Origin: Thermoplasmata archaeon
GTDB taxonomy: Archaea > Thermoplasmatota > Thermoplasmata > Lutacidiplasmatales > UBA184
Assembly (NCBI GenBank): GCA_035622275.1
Contig: DASPVQ010000015.1
Span: 21,693-85,692, forward strand
Direction of reading: 5' to 3'
Length of the DNA: 64,000 nt
Positions 6,928 through 15,894 of the stretch are shown one piece after another. Position 1 is the stretch's first letter. Each line of letters starts with the position of its first letter. Both the position numbers and the translations under genes were made by a program. The notes under the pieces are model-generated. The model ran no database searches. It was given only the letters and a program-made list of their open reading frames with translations, and was not told the origin of the DNA.

Positions 6928-9900
6928 CTAACCGCGGCGGCGGCGTCGCCGTCGCCCCGGCACGACCGGAAGCTGTCGCGCGGCGGTCTCGGGCCCCGCC
7001 CCCGGCTCCGGCGAGCCGTAGAGCGGCTCGACGGTCAGCGGGTGGTCCTCGAGCCAGGCCACGCCCTCGACGTACGCCGCGAATGCCTCGAGGCTCGTGA
7101 ACAGCGGGATCCCGAGCTCGATCGCGCGCCGGCGCAGGACGTACTCGTCCTCGAGCATCCGCTCGAACTTCTCCTGGGTGAGCGAGAGCGGCACGTTGAG
7201 GAGCAGGTCGATCTCGCCGTGGTCGAGCGCGCCGAGCACGTTCGGGTGGCGGTCCGGCTCGCTCACCTTGTGCAGGATCCGCACGCCGCGCAGCCCGCGG
7301 TTGGCGAGGAACGCGCCCGTGTCCTCCGTCGCGGCGATCCGCAGGCCGAGGGAGCGCAGCCGCTCTGCGATCGGCAGCAGCTGCTCCTTGAGCGCCGGAC
7401 CGCCGACGCTGAGGAACGCGCTGCCCCGGCGGGGGACGAGGCGGACGCCGGTCGCGACCAGGGCCTTGACGAGCGCGTCGGAGAAGGTCGGCCCGAAGCA
7501 GGCGACCTCGCCGGTCGACTGCATCTCGACCCCCAGAAGCGGGTCGGAGCCCGCGAGCTGAAGGAAGGAGAACTGGGGGACCTTGACGCCCCAGCGACCG
7601 GGCGGCAGCGGCGCGAGGCCGTCACGGGTGATCGGGCGGCTCAGCATCGCCCGGGCCGCCTCGCGCAGGAGCGGGATCCCGGTCGCTTTGGCGAGGAACG
7701 GCAGCGACCGGCTCGCCCGCAGGTTGAGCTCGATGATCTGGTAGCGCTCGTCCTTGACGAGGAACTGGACGTTGAACGGGCCCCGGATGGCGAGCGTGCG
7801 CGCGAGGCGTCCGGCGGCGTCGAGCAGGCTCGCCTGCACCGCGGCCGACGTGTGCCGCGGGGGCAGGCAGAAGATCGCGTCGCCGGAGTGCACGCCCGCG
7901 CGCTCGACGTGCTCGAGGATGCCCGCGACGAGCACGCGCGTACCGTCCGAGATGCCGTCGAGCTCGACCTCGTCAGCCCCTTCGACGAACTTCGTGATCA
8001 CGACCGGGTGCTCGGGCGAGACGCGCGCGGCCTCGGAGAGGAAGCGGCCGAGGTCGGCGCGGCCAGCGATCACTCGCATCGCCTGGCCGCTGAGGACGTA
8101 CGACGGGCGGACGAGCACGGGGTACCCCACCTCGTCCGCGAACGCCGCCGCCTCGTCGATCGTCGTGAACGCCCGCCAGGCCGGCTGCGGGATCCGAAGG
8201 CGCTCGAGCAACCGCGCGAAGCGCGCGCGGTCCTCGGCCGTGTCGATGGACTCGGGGGCGGTGCCGAGCACCGGGATCCCGCACATCTGGAGCAGCGGCG
8301 TGAGGTTCTGGGCGAGCTGGCTGCCAACGCACGTCACCACCCCACCGAACGACTCGAAGTCGACCAGATCGCGCACCCGTTCGAGGGTGATCTCCTCGAA
8401 GTACAGCCGGTCCGACCGGTCGTAGTCGGTGGAGACCGTCTCGGGGTTCGAGTTGAGGAGCGCGACGCCGGGCACGCCCTCCGCCTTGAGCCCGTCCACG
8501 AGGTTCATCGTCGACCAGTCGAACTCGACGCTCGAGCCGATCCGGTACGGGCCCGCGCCGATCACGAGCACCGAGCCGCCGGGCATCGGCCGGACGTCGT
8601 CCGCGTCCGCGCGGTAGGTGACGTAGAGGTAGTTCGTGCGGGCGGGCCACTCCCCCGCGAGCGTGTCGATCATGCGCACCCGCGGCCGGATCCCCTCGGC
8701 CAGCCGGCGCCGGCGGATCTCCTCCTCGTCCTGGTGCGCCGTGCGGGCGATCGCGCGGTCGGAGAAGCCGAGCTCCTTCGCCCGGCGCAGGAGCGGGGCC
8801 GGCACCTCGGCGCCGGCCCGCCCCGCGATCGCGCGGTGCGTCGCCTCGATCTCCGCCAGGCAGTCGACGAACCATCGGTCGACCCAGGAGGTGCGGCTCA
8901 CGGTCGCGGCGTCCACGCCGGCGCGCAGTGCCTCGAGGATCCGGTAGAGGATCTCGGGCGTCGGCGCGGCGAGGTCCTCGAGGATCGCGTCGCGCGCGCG
9001 GACCTCTTCCGGCGGCAGGAGGTCGGCTCGGGGGTCGCCCATCCGGACCGCCTTCGCGATCGCCTCGGGGAACGAGGCGCCGATCCCCATCACCTCGCCC
9101 ACCGACTTCATCGTGGGGCCGAGGCGGCGATCGGCCCGGGGGAACTTGTCGAGGTCCCAGCGGGGGAGCTTGACGACGACGTAGTCGAGCGCCGGCTCGA
9201 AGCAGGCGGTCGTCACGCCGGTGATGCGGTTCTTGAGCTCGGGCAGGGTGTAGCCGAGCGCGAGCTTCGCCGCGACGTAGGCGAGCGGATAGCCGGTCGC
9301 CTTGCTCGCGAGCGCGCTCGAACGCGAGAGCCGCGCGTTGATCTCGATCGCGTAGTACTCCTCGCTCGTCGGATCGAGGCAGAACTGGATGTTGCACTCC
9401 CCGACGATCCCGCACGCCTCGACCGCGCGCAGCGCGGCCTGCCGCAGCATCTGGTACTCGTGGTCGGTCAGCGTCTGGCTCGGCGCGATGACGATGTTGT
9501 CGCCCGTGTGCACGCGCATGCCGAGGACGTTCTCCATGTTGCAGACGGTGAGCGCGTTGCCCTTCGCGTCGCGGACCACCTCGTACTCGAGCTGCTTGAA
9601 CGATCCGACGTACCGTTCGAGCAGCACTTGGCCGACCGGGCTCGCGCGCAGCCCCCGGCCGACGACCTCGGCGAGCTCCTCGCGCGTGCGCGCGACGCCG
9701 CCGCCCTTGCCGCCGAGCGTGTAGGCGACCCGCGCCATCACGGGGTAGCCGAGCTTCTCCGCCGCGGCGACCGCTTCGTCATAGGAGTACACCGCGGTGC
9801 TCGGGAGGGTGGGCACGCGGGCGCGCGCCATCGTGCGCACGAACTTCGCGCGGTCCTCGGTCGCCCGGATCCCGGCGAGCGGTGTGCCGAGGACGCGGGT

Positions 9901-10233
9901 GCCGCTGCGGCGCAGCGCGCCCGTGTCGGCGAGCTGGACGCCGCAGTTGAGCGCCGTCTGGCCGCCGAACGACAGCAGGATCCCCTCCGGCCGCTCCGCA
10001 TCGAGGATCGGCGCGACGAACTCCGGGACGAGCGGCTGGAAGTAGACCCGGCCGTGCCGGGAGGGGTCCGTCTGCAGGGTCGCGATGTTCGGGTTCACCA
10101 CGACCGCGTAGACGCCCTCCTCCTCGAGCGCCTTCAGGCACTGGCTGCCGGAGTAGTCGAACTCCCCGGCCTCTCCGATCTTGAGGGCTCCGCTGCCGAG
10201 GACCAGGACCTTGGAGGGGACTGCGGGGGTCAT
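6928..10233 (-). CDS. carB: Carbamoyl-phosphate synthase large subunit
   Basis: 1101 residues, full length. It makes carbamoyl phosphate from bicarbonate, ammonia and 2 ATP for pyrimidine and arginine synthesis. Two homologous ATP-grasp halves are present: the first begins KVLVLGSGALKIGEAGEFDYSG and has GGKGGGVART and ECNIQFCLDP; the second begins SVLVIGAGPYRIGSSVEFDWS with VEGADEVELDG. The C-terminal part (ALKEQLLPIAERLRSLGLRIAATEDTG...) is the MGS-like allosteric domain. The protein ends in an unusual run of arginines after a Pro-rich linker. The ATG overlaps the carA stop as ATGA, so carAB form one translationally coupled operon. Confidence 0.97.
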   Translation of the reverse strand: MTPAVPSKVLVLGSGALKIGEAGEFDYSGSQCLKALEEEGVYAVVVNPNIATLQTDPSRHGRVYFQPLVPEFVAPILDAERPEGILLSFGGQTALNCGVQLADTGALRRSGTRVLGTPLAGIRATEDRAKFVRTMARARVPTLPSTAVYSYDEAVAAAEKLGYPVMARVAYTLGGKGGGVARTREELAEVVGRGLRASPVGQVLLERYVGSFKQLEYEVVRDAKGNALTVCNMENVLGMRVHTGDNIVIAPSQTLTDHEYQMLRQAALRAVEACGIVGECNIQFCLDPTSEEYYAIEINARLSRSSALASKATGYPLAYVAAKLALGYTLPELKNRITGVTTACFEPALDYVVVKLPRWDLDKFPRADRRLGPTMKSVGEVMGIGASFPEAIAKAVRMGDPRADLLPPEEVRARDAILEDLAAPTPEILYRILEALRAGVDAATVSRTSWVDRWFVDCLAEIEATHRAIAGRAGAEVPAPLLRRAKELGFSDRAIARTAHQDEEEIRRRRLAEGIRPRVRMIDTLAGEWPARTNYLYVTYRADADDVRPMPGGSVLVIGAGPYRIGSSVEFDWSTMNLVDGLKAEGVPGVALLNSNPETVSTDYDRSDRLYFEEITLERVRDLVDFESFGGVVTCVGSQLAQNLTPLLQMCGIPVLGTAPESIDTAEDRARFARLLERLRIPQPAWRAFTTIDEAAAFADEVGYPVLVRPSYVLSGQAMRVIAGRADLGRFLSEAARVSPEHPVVITKFVEGADEVELDGISDGTRVLVAGILEHVERAGVHSGDAIFCLPPRHTSAAVQASLLDAAGRLARTLAIRGPFNVQFLVKDERYQIIELNLRASRSLPFLAKATGIPLLREAARAMLSRPITRDGLAPLPPGRWGVKVPQFSFLQLAGSDPLLGVEMQSTGEVACFGPTFSDALVKALVATGVRLVPRRGSAFLSVGGPALKEQLLPIAERLRSLGLRIAATEDTGAFLANRGLRGVRILHKVSEPDRHPNVLGALDHGEIDLLLNVPLSLTQEKFERMLEDEYVLRRRAIELGIPLFTSLEAFAAYVEGVAWLEDHPLTVEPLYGSPEPGAGPETAARQLPVVPGRRRRRRRG

Positions 10234-11372
10234 GCGCGCCGCCGCACTTTCTGGACGAACCGGTCGAAGACGAACCCCGCCTCCTGCGGACCGGGGTGGC
10301 CTTCGGGGTGGCCCTGGAGCGCGAGGACCCGGCCGGCCCGGTCGCGCAGCCCCTCCAGAGTCCCGTCGTCCGGGTTGGTGGCCCACGCCTCGAGCCCGGT
10401 GCCGGCGAGCGACGCCGGGTCGACCGCGTAGCCGTGGTTCTCGCTGACGATCAGCGCGCGCCCGTCGGGGAACTCGATCGTTTTGTTCTGCCCGCGGTGG
10501 CCGTACTTGAGCTTGAACGTGCGGGCCCCGCGAGCGAGCGCGATCAACTGGTGCCCGAGGCAGATGCCGAGGGTCGGAAGCGCCCGGGTCGCGGGGCGCC
10601 GCAGTTCCTCGATCGCCGGCGCGAGCTCGGCCGGGTCCCCCGGCCCGTTGCCGACGAGCAGCCCGGCGACGCGACGGCCTTCCCACCGGCTCGGCACCTC
10701 GTGGTCGTAGGGCAGGCGCAGCACCGAGACCCGGCGCGCGAGCAGCGCGCGCAGGATGCTGGCCTTGATCCCGCAGTCGAGGACGGCGACGATCGGTCCG
10801 CCGTCGCGGGCGATCAGGCTCGCGCGCTTCGGCGCGACCTCGGCCATGAACGACTCCTCGCGGTAGGGCGGCGCGGCCCGGATCGCCTTCGCGAGCTCGG
10901 CGTCGCTCGGACGTCGGTCGGCCGGCCCCACGTCCAGCACGCCGGGGACGACGCCCCGGGTGCGCAGGTGCTCGGTGAGTCGTCGCGTGTCGACCCCGCG
11001 GATCCCCGGCACGCCCTCGGCCGATAGCCACGCCTCGAGGCTGCGCGCGCTCGACCAGTGCACGGGCGACGTCGTCCCCCGGACGATCACACCGCGCGGC
11101 TGGATCTCCTCGCTCTCGAGGAGGGGAAGGCCGTCGCGGTCGCGGCCGTCGGACGGCACGCCGTAGTTGCCGAGGAGCGGGTAGGTGAACGTGAGCAGCT
11201 GGCCTCGGAACGACGGATCGGTCAGCGACTCGGGATAGCCGACCATCCCCGTCGTGAAGACGACCTCGCCGACGCGGCGCCCGGCCGCGCCGACTCCTTC
11301 GGCATCGAAGCGAGTCCCGTCCTCGAGAAACAGAGTCCCCCCGAGCGCGACCTCGTCGGCGCGAGCCGGCAC
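10230..11372 (-). CDS. carA: Carbamoyl-phosphate synthase small subunit
   Basis: 380 residues, normal for the family. The N-terminal domain starts LGGTLFLEDGTRFDAEGVGA and the class I glutamine amidotransferase domain has the nucleophile in LGICLGHQL and the His/Glu pair in GHPEGHPGPQE. It hydrolyses glutamine and passes ammonia to CarB. There is no ATG near the N-terminus; I chose the GTG at 11372 because it fits the family start and lies about 45 nt from a TATA element. It is the first gene of carAB. Confidence 0.95.
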   Translation of the reverse strand: MPARADEVALGGTLFLEDGTRFDAEGVGAAGRRVGEVVFTTGMVGYPESLTDPSFRGQLLTFTYPLLGNYGVPSDGRDRDGLPLLESEEIQPRGVIVRGTTSPVHWSSARSLEAWLSAEGVPGIRGVDTRRLTEHLRTRGVVPGVLDVGPADRRPSDAELAKAIRAAPPYREESFMAEVAPKRASLIARDGGPIVAVLDCGIKASILRALLARRVSVLRLPYDHEVPSRWEGRRVAGLLVGNGPGDPAELAPAIEELRRPATRALPTLGICLGHQLIALARGARTFKLKYGHRGQNKTIEFPDGRALIVSENHGYAVDPASLAGTGLEAWATNPDDGTLEGLRDRAGRVLALQGHPEGHPGPQEAGFVFDRFVQKVRRRA

Positions 11373-11411
11373 GGGCGTCGGGAACCCGAAGGGAAGCAGG
11401 CCGGGCGGCGA

Positions 11412-11421
11412 CCTTAAGATT
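11412..11421 (-). promoter_or_regulatory. TATA box of carAB
   Basis: The minus strand reads AATCTTAAGG, about 45 nt before the GTG at 11372, leaving room for a leader of roughly 18 nt. Confidence 0.5.
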
Positions 11422-11477
11422 TGCCGTCGGACGACGCGCGCGAGCGCGCGTCGGAGCGACCGGCGCGCACGTGGAGC

Positions 11478-11487
11478 GCTCTTAGGC
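11478..11487 (+). promoter_or_regulatory. TATA-like element of the TrxR-like gene
   Basis: GCTCTTAGGC, about 26 nt before the GTG start at 11508. Confidence 0.4.
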
Positions 11488-11507
11488 CCGCGCCGGCTGG
11501 AGCGCGC

Positions 11508-12503
11508 GTGCCGGGGTTGGCGCGGCTCCAGCCGTCCTACGACGTCGTGATCGTCGGCGGTGGCCACGCGGGCCTGCAGGCCGGACTCAAGGCCGCGCTC
11601 CTCGGCCACACGGCGGCGATCATCGACCGGGGCCCGAAGTACTCGCGCTCGTACTACGCACCGAAGATGGACAACATCCCGGGCTACCCCGAGGGGATCT
11701 CCGGGCACAAGCTGCTCGACCAGCAGATCGCCGCGGTCCGCAAGGTCGACGCGGCGGTGAGCTACTTCGCGCCGGCCCGGGCCTCGCGCGCCGACCGGAC
11801 GGCCGACGGCTTCGCCGTGACGTTCGACTGGCTGAAGCAGACGCTGGTCGCACGGGGACGGGCGGTCGTGCTCGCGATGGGAGTGGTCGACCGCATCCCG
11901 GAGGTCGGCGGACGCATCGATCCGATCTTTCCGTGGGCGAACCAGGCGATCGTCGACTTCTGCATCCTGTGCGACGGTCACGAGCTCACCGGCCGGTCGG
12001 TGGCCGTCATCGGCCACGATGCCTTCGCCGCGCGCACCGCGCTCGACCTGATCCACTTCGGGCCAGCGTCGCTCGAGATGTTGACACACGGCCGCCCGCT
12101 GCTCGACGGCGTGCCCGAGCCCGAGCGGGCCGCGCTCGCGACGGCGCTCGCCGAGGCCCACGTTCCCGCGACCGAGCTCGAGATCGTCGGCTTCGACGGG
12201 ATCCGCGAGGGACGCTTCGGCGTGCGGTTCGCCGACGGCAGCCACCGCGAGTTCGACCGTGGCTTCAGTGCCCTGGGCTGGTACGACCTGCACCAGGACC
12301 TGCCGCGCGCGCTCGGCTGTCGGTTCGACCCGGACGGCTACGTCGTCACCGACTCGGACGCCCGGGCCCTCGCGGAGGACGGCGGGGCGCCGATCCCGGG
12401 CCTCTACTGCGTCGGCGACCAGTCGAGCGGTTGGAAGCAGATCCCGGAGGCGTGGGCGACCGCCGAACGGGCGGTCATCCACGCCTACGCCGAGTACCTC
12501 TGA
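11508..12503 (+). CDS. Thioredoxin reductase-like flavoprotein with CILC disulfide and no canonical NADPH motif
   Basis: 331 residues. FAD-binding Rossmann motif VIVGGGHAGLQAG lies at about 13-25. The redox-active pair is CILCDG at 152-157, matching CxxCDG of thioredoxin reductases. A C-terminal FAD motif GLYCVGDQSSGWKQIPEAWA is present. The second Rossmann loop, normally GGGDSA, reads IGHDAFAA, so NADPH binding is doubtful. In Thermoplasma acidophilum the thioredoxin reductase is known not to use NADPH, and this protein may be similar. The GTG at 11508 was chosen because it lies about 26 nt from a TATA-like element; a longer N-terminus would be Arg/Ala-rich and unlike the family. Confidence 0.85.
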   Translation: MPGLARLQPSYDVVIVGGGHAGLQAGLKAALLGHTAAIIDRGPKYSRSYYAPKMDNIPGYPEGISGHKLLDQQIAAVRKVDAAVSYFAPARASRADRTADGFAVTFDWLKQTLVARGRAVVLAMGVVDRIPEVGGRIDPIFPWANQAIVDFCILCDGHELTGRSVAVIGHDAFAARTALDLIHFGPASLEMLTHGRPLLDGVPEPERAALATALAEAHVPATELEIVGFDGIREGRFGVRFADGSHREFDRGFSALGWYDLHQDLPRALGCRFDPDGYVVTDSDARALAEDGGAPIPGLYCVGDQSSGWKQIPEAWATAERAVIHAYAEYL

Positions 12504-12516
12504 GTCGCGGGCCGGC

Positions 12517-13269
12517 CTACTCGGCGGGAGCGGCGTGGCGCGCCCCGCCGACGTCGAGATGGCGGGCGAGCTCGGTTAGGTCCTTCGCGACCGCGGCGGC
12601 CCCCGCCGCGAGGAACCGGTCGTCGGTGAGCCCCTCCCCCGACGCCTCGGACGGATCCGGCAGGACGCCGTAGAACCGGATCCCCGCGCGCGTCGCGCAC
12701 TCCGCGTCGATCAGGTGATCGCCCACATACAGGGCGCGTTCGCTCGGGATGCCCATCTCGCGCAGCAAGAGATGCAGCGCCTCGGGCGACGGCTTCTGCG
12801 GCCCGGGCGCGCTGCGCGTCCTCAGATAGGGGAAGTACGGGTCGAGGCCGGTGCGGGCGAGCGCGTTCCGGGCGAAGAACTCCGAGCTGCGGGTCAGGAT
12901 GCCGAGGCGGAAGCCGCGCTCCGTGAGCGCGCGCAGGAGGCCCTCCGCTCCGGGCCGGACGACCGTGTGGGGGAGGGCCTCGGCCTCGATCGCGTCGATC
13001 CGCTTCGCGTACTCGGCTTCGAATCGGAACAGGTTCCCCTCGGGGGCCCCGGACGCCAGGAGCTCGGTCCGGGCGGCCTCCACGATCCGGTGCACCGGCT
13101 CGGAGACCGAGAGGTGTCCCGGGGGAACGCCGTAGCGCTCGGCGACGCGGATCACCTCGGCCCGGATGCGCCCGAAGTCGTGGTGCGAGAGGACCAGGGT
13201 GCCGTCGAGGTCGAAGACGACCCCGAGCAGGGGCTCGAGAAAGTGCGGAGCGCCGTCGCGGGGCGTCAT
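12517..13269 (-). CDS. HAD-family phosphatase, phosphoglycolate phosphatase-like
   Basis: 250 residues. All four HAD motifs are visible: DLDGTLV (about 19-25) with the nucleophile Asp, the Thr in ILTRSSE, the Lys in GPQKPSPEAL, and VGDHLIDAECA. A helical cap of about 70 residues sits after motif I (type C1). It probably dephosphorylates a small phosphorylated metabolite; the substrate cannot be read from sequence. It converges with the TrxR-like gene, with 13 nt between stops. Confidence 0.88.
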   Translation of the reverse strand: MTPRDGAPHFLEPLLGVVFDLDGTLVLSHHDFGRIRAEVIRVAERYGVPPGHLSVSEPVHRIVEAARTELLASGAPEGNLFRFEAEYAKRIDAIEAEALPHTVVRPGAEGLLRALTERGFRLGILTRSSEFFARNALARTGLDPYFPYLRTRSAPGPQKPSPEALHLLLREMGIPSERALYVGDHLIDAECATRAGIRFYGVLPDPSEASGEGLTDDRFLAAGAAAVAKDLTELARHLDVGGARHAAPAE

Positions 13270-13294
13270 CTCCCCTCGCCCGAGACGGGCCGCT

Positions 13295-13304
13295 CGGTTA
13301 GGTA
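13295..13304 (-). promoter_or_regulatory. TATA-like element of the HAD gene
   Basis: The minus strand reads TACCTAACCG, about 30 nt before the ATG at 13269. Confidence 0.45.
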
Positions 13305-13349
13305 AGCGTTTGCCTCCAGCGGAACCGCACGTCCGGCGCCGGCGTGAGG

Positions 13350-14858
13350 CTAGGCCCCTCTCGCCCGTTCGAGGGTGACGATGGACTCGCGCAGGAGGAA
13401 GGAACGCCGCTGGCCGCTGCGCCGGGTGCGGGCCACGTTGACCGAGAGGATCCGGTACCCGAGGGAGGCACCGAGTCGCGCCGTGAGCAGGTCGCCGGGG
13501 ACGTAGGTGCCCGCGAGCAGCGAGTCGCCGACGACGAGAACCAACTGGCCAGCCGGAGCCAGCGCCTCACGCACCGCCCGCAGCACGCGCGCGAGATCGG
13601 CGAAATAGCGGTGCACCACCGCGTGCACGTCATCGCGCCGGTAGGAGCCCTTGCGCTCGACGTTCGAGCGCAGCCGGGGCAGCAGTTCGTCCAGCCACGG
13701 ATCCGGCGTGCCGACCACCGAGCGGAACGCGAGGGTCTCGGTGCGCGGGAGGTTGTCGCAGGCGACCTGGGCCCGCCGCACGTCGGCGAGGTCCCGGTAC
13801 GAGTGGGCGTATCCGAGCCAGGCGAGGTCCAGCTTGTAGTTCATCACGTAGTCCATGCCGTTGACGTAGGGCGGGCTCGTGATCGCGAGGTCGACCGAGC
13901 CGGCGGGCCACGTGGCAGCCCGGGCGTCCTCGAGGCGGATTTCCCCGCGTGGCCCCCAGGCCGGACGCGTTTCGCGCAGCGCGTCGAGGTCCTGGCCCAT
14001 CTCCTCGATCGCCGCGGCGAAGCGCTGGAAGACCGACCGGCCGTCGTCGCTGGGCCGTCGCGCGTAGCCGAGGCAGGGCGACCGATGGAGGCGGCTCGAC
14101 GGCACCAGGATGCGACCGAACGCCAGCCGCAGGGCGTCCGAGACCGGCCCTCCCGGTGCCGGCAGGGCGTCGCGCAGGCGGGTGAGGTCGTCCCGAGATC
14201 GTTCGTCGAACTGCCGGTCCGTCGCCCGCAGGAACGGTGGCGGCCCCGGCCCGCGCCGTTCGGCGGCGCCCAGGGTCCGTTGAGCCGCCTGCGCCAGCGC
14301 CCGCGGCGATAGCTCGAAGCGGGTCTTCACGCGCGCGGCGAGGACAGCCGGGGCGAGGAGCTCCGTGCCGAGCGCCCGGGCGCCGGCCCGCCGCGCCTCG
14401 ACGAGCGTGGTGCCGCTCCCCGCGAACGGATCGAGCACGCGGGCGCCGGCGGGCAGGGCCGCCGAATCGAGCACGCCCCGAACGAAGTCGGCGGAGTAGC
14501 CCTGGACGTACGGCCACCACCGATGGACCGGCAAGGTCTCGTTGGCGCGGAACGTGATCGGTCCCCTCGCCGCGCCGAGCGAGATCCCGTCCTCGCGCTC
14601 GAACCGCTCGAGGTAGGCGCGCGGATCCACGAAGTCACGGCGCTCGTCCAGGTGTTCGAAGGCGCTCAGGACGTAGAGGCCCCGACCCATCCGCAGCACC
14701 GCCCCCCGGCGCGCGAGCGCGACGAGCGCGCGCTCGACCGGCCCCGCGGGAGCGTCGAGGCGCGCCGCGAGCTGTCGCACGGTCGCCCCGATCGCCCCGG
14801 TCTCGCCGAGCGCGATGCGTAGCTCCACGCCGAGCGCGCTCGGCCCGGCGCGACTCAT
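13350..14858 (-). CDS. Solitary DNA methyltransferase with N-terminal winged helix
   Basis: 502 residues. Residues 10-65 form a winged helix (TVRQLAARLDAPAGPVERALVAL, wing MGRGLYVLS). SAM-binding motif I is VLDPFAGSGTTL at about 141-152, followed by a motif II-like GTELL. Catalytic motif IV is SPPY at about 328-331. Motif I precedes motif IV with some 175 residues between, an order seen in alpha-type enzymes; the SPPY form is common among N4-cytosine methylases. No restriction endonuclease, specificity subunit or Vsr gene is adjacent. It lies 23 nt downstream of the CHAD gene and may share its transcript. RNA methylation cannot be excluded. Confidence 0.82.
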   Translation of the reverse strand: MSRAGPSALGVELRIALGETGAIGATVRQLAARLDAPAGPVERALVALARRGAVLRMGRGLYVLSAFEHLDERRDFVDPRAYLERFEREDGISLGAARGPITFRANETLPVHRWWPYVQGYSADFVRGVLDSAALPAGARVLDPFAGSGTTLVEARRAGARALGTELLAPAVLAARVKTRFELSPRALAQAAQRTLGAAERRGPGPPPFLRATDRQFDERSRDDLTRLRDALPAPGGPVSDALRLAFGRILVPSSRLHRSPCLGYARRPSDDGRSVFQRFAAAIEEMGQDLDALRETRPAWGPRGEIRLEDARAATWPAGSVDLAITSPPYVNGMDYVMNYKLDLAWLGYAHSYRDLADVRRAQVACDNLPRTETLAFRSVVGTPDPWLDELLPRLRSNVERKGSYRRDDVHAVVHRYFADLARVLRAVREALAPAGQLVLVVGDSLLAGTYVPGDLLTARLGASLGYRILSVNVARTRRSGQRRSFLLRESIVTLERARGA

Positions 14859-14881
14859 CGCCGATCGAGAGGTCTACGGGT

Positions 14882-15793
14882 CTATGAGGATGCTGCGGGC
14901 GAGCGGCGGGGGCCCCGCGCGGTGCGACGGGACCCACGGCGCCAGGGCCAGTCTCTCGCCCGGAGGACCCGCCGCAGCCCCGCCCGCAGCGCCCGGCGCT
15001 CCTCGCGCATCGCCTCCGCCCACCTCGAGCCTCGGAGATCGGCGTCGAGGCCGGTGAGCACGATGTCGAGGTCGTGCAGCCGGCCGAGCTGGGCCTGAAG
15101 GCGGCGGACCGCGGTCGCGTTCGGGACCGGGAACGCGGGATCGAGCCGGGCCCGCAGCTCGTCGAGATGGCGGAGGCGGCGGATCTGCAGTCGGAGTCGG
15201 TGCAGGCGGTTCACGCTCGATTTGCGGCGAGCGCGTCGGTGCGCGGCACGGACCCGCAGACGGCGTCGCTCGTCCTCGTCTTCCAGGAGCCGACGGACGC
15301 TCGGGACCCGATCCGCGCGCGCCGGGCGGCGCAGCAGGGTCTCGAGATGCTCGGCGAGACGGCCGTCGATCTCGGAGCGGGCGAATACCTTGAGGAGCTC
15401 GCGGCCGGTGCGCGCGTCGTCGCGAAGGCGGGCGCGCAGTCGCAGGAGCCTCGGCAGATCGTCGGCCGACGGGCGAGGCAGGTTGGCGCTCTCGATAAGC
15501 CCGAGCATCACGTCGCGGTCCCGGACCCGGCCGATGAGCCGCGCGAGGCGAGCGACGCGCCGGTCCAGCGGTCGAAGGGCCCGTCGGTCCGCCGGGCCGA
15601 GCAGCCGCGCCCACAGGGCCAGCGCCTGGCGGAGCCGGCGCAGCGCCCGGTGGAGATCGTGCAGGCTCTCCGGGGTCGCGTGCGGGCGGGTCGCGAGCGC
15701 CTCGAGCTCGCCCCGCACCGCGGCGAGCGAGCGCCGCACGTCGCGCAGGAGGCCCGCGAGCCCCGGAACGGTGCGGGCGCGGTCCGACGCCAT
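14882..15793 (-). CDS. CHAD-domain protein (polyphosphate-associated)
   Basis: 303 residues, extremely Arg-rich. Two CHAD halves are recognisable by their conserved His/Arg helices: LHDLHRALRRLRQALALW near residue 45 and NRLHRLRLQIRRLRHLDEL near residue 200. CHAD domains are known to bind inorganic polyphosphate through basic residues and often sit beside polyphosphate genes. It is divergent from the ppx gene, with 101 nt between the starts, and each gene has its own TATA element. The C-terminal 30 residues are Arg/Ser/Pro-rich and probably disordered. Confidence 0.88.
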   Translation of the reverse strand: MASDRARTVPGLAGLLRDVRRSLAAVRGELEALATRPHATPESLHDLHRALRRLRQALALWARLLGPADRRALRPLDRRVARLARLIGRVRDRDVMLGLIESANLPRPSADDLPRLLRLRARLRDDARTGRELLKVFARSEIDGRLAEHLETLLRRPARADRVPSVRRLLEDEDERRRLRVRAAHRRARRKSSVNRLHRLRLQIRRLRHLDELRARLDPAFPVPNATAVRRLQAQLGRLHDLDIVLTGLDADLRGSRWAEAMREERRALRAGLRRVLRARDWPWRRGSRRTARGPRRSPAASS

Positions 15794-15819
15794 GGGCCTC
15801 GGCGCGGGGAGTCCGCCGG

Positions 15820-15829
15820 GGGTTTAGCG
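15820..15829 (-). promoter_or_regulatory. TATA box of the CHAD gene
   Basis: The minus strand reads CGCTAAACCC, about 30 nt before the ATG at 15793. Confidence 0.5.
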
Positions 15830-15864
15830 GGTGCGGCACCCTCGAGGCCCGCGGGCGGCGCGCC

Positions 15865-15874
15865 TTCTATTAGG
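15865..15874 (+). promoter_or_regulatory. TATA box of the ppx operon
   Basis: TTCTATTAGG, about 26 nt before the ATG at 15895, back to back with the CHAD promoter. Confidence 0.5.
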
Positions 15875-15894
15875 GTGTCCTCCTCCCGGGACGC

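Noticed and set aside
7042..10431. Plus-strand reading frame of more than 1100 codons
   Set aside because: It lies antisense to carB with its many conserved motifs; the long frame reflects GC-rich codon bias.
13350..14858. Complete restriction-modification system
   Set aside because: No nuclease, specificity subunit or helicase gene of a known RM type is adjacent; both flanks are a HAD phosphatase and a CHAD protein.
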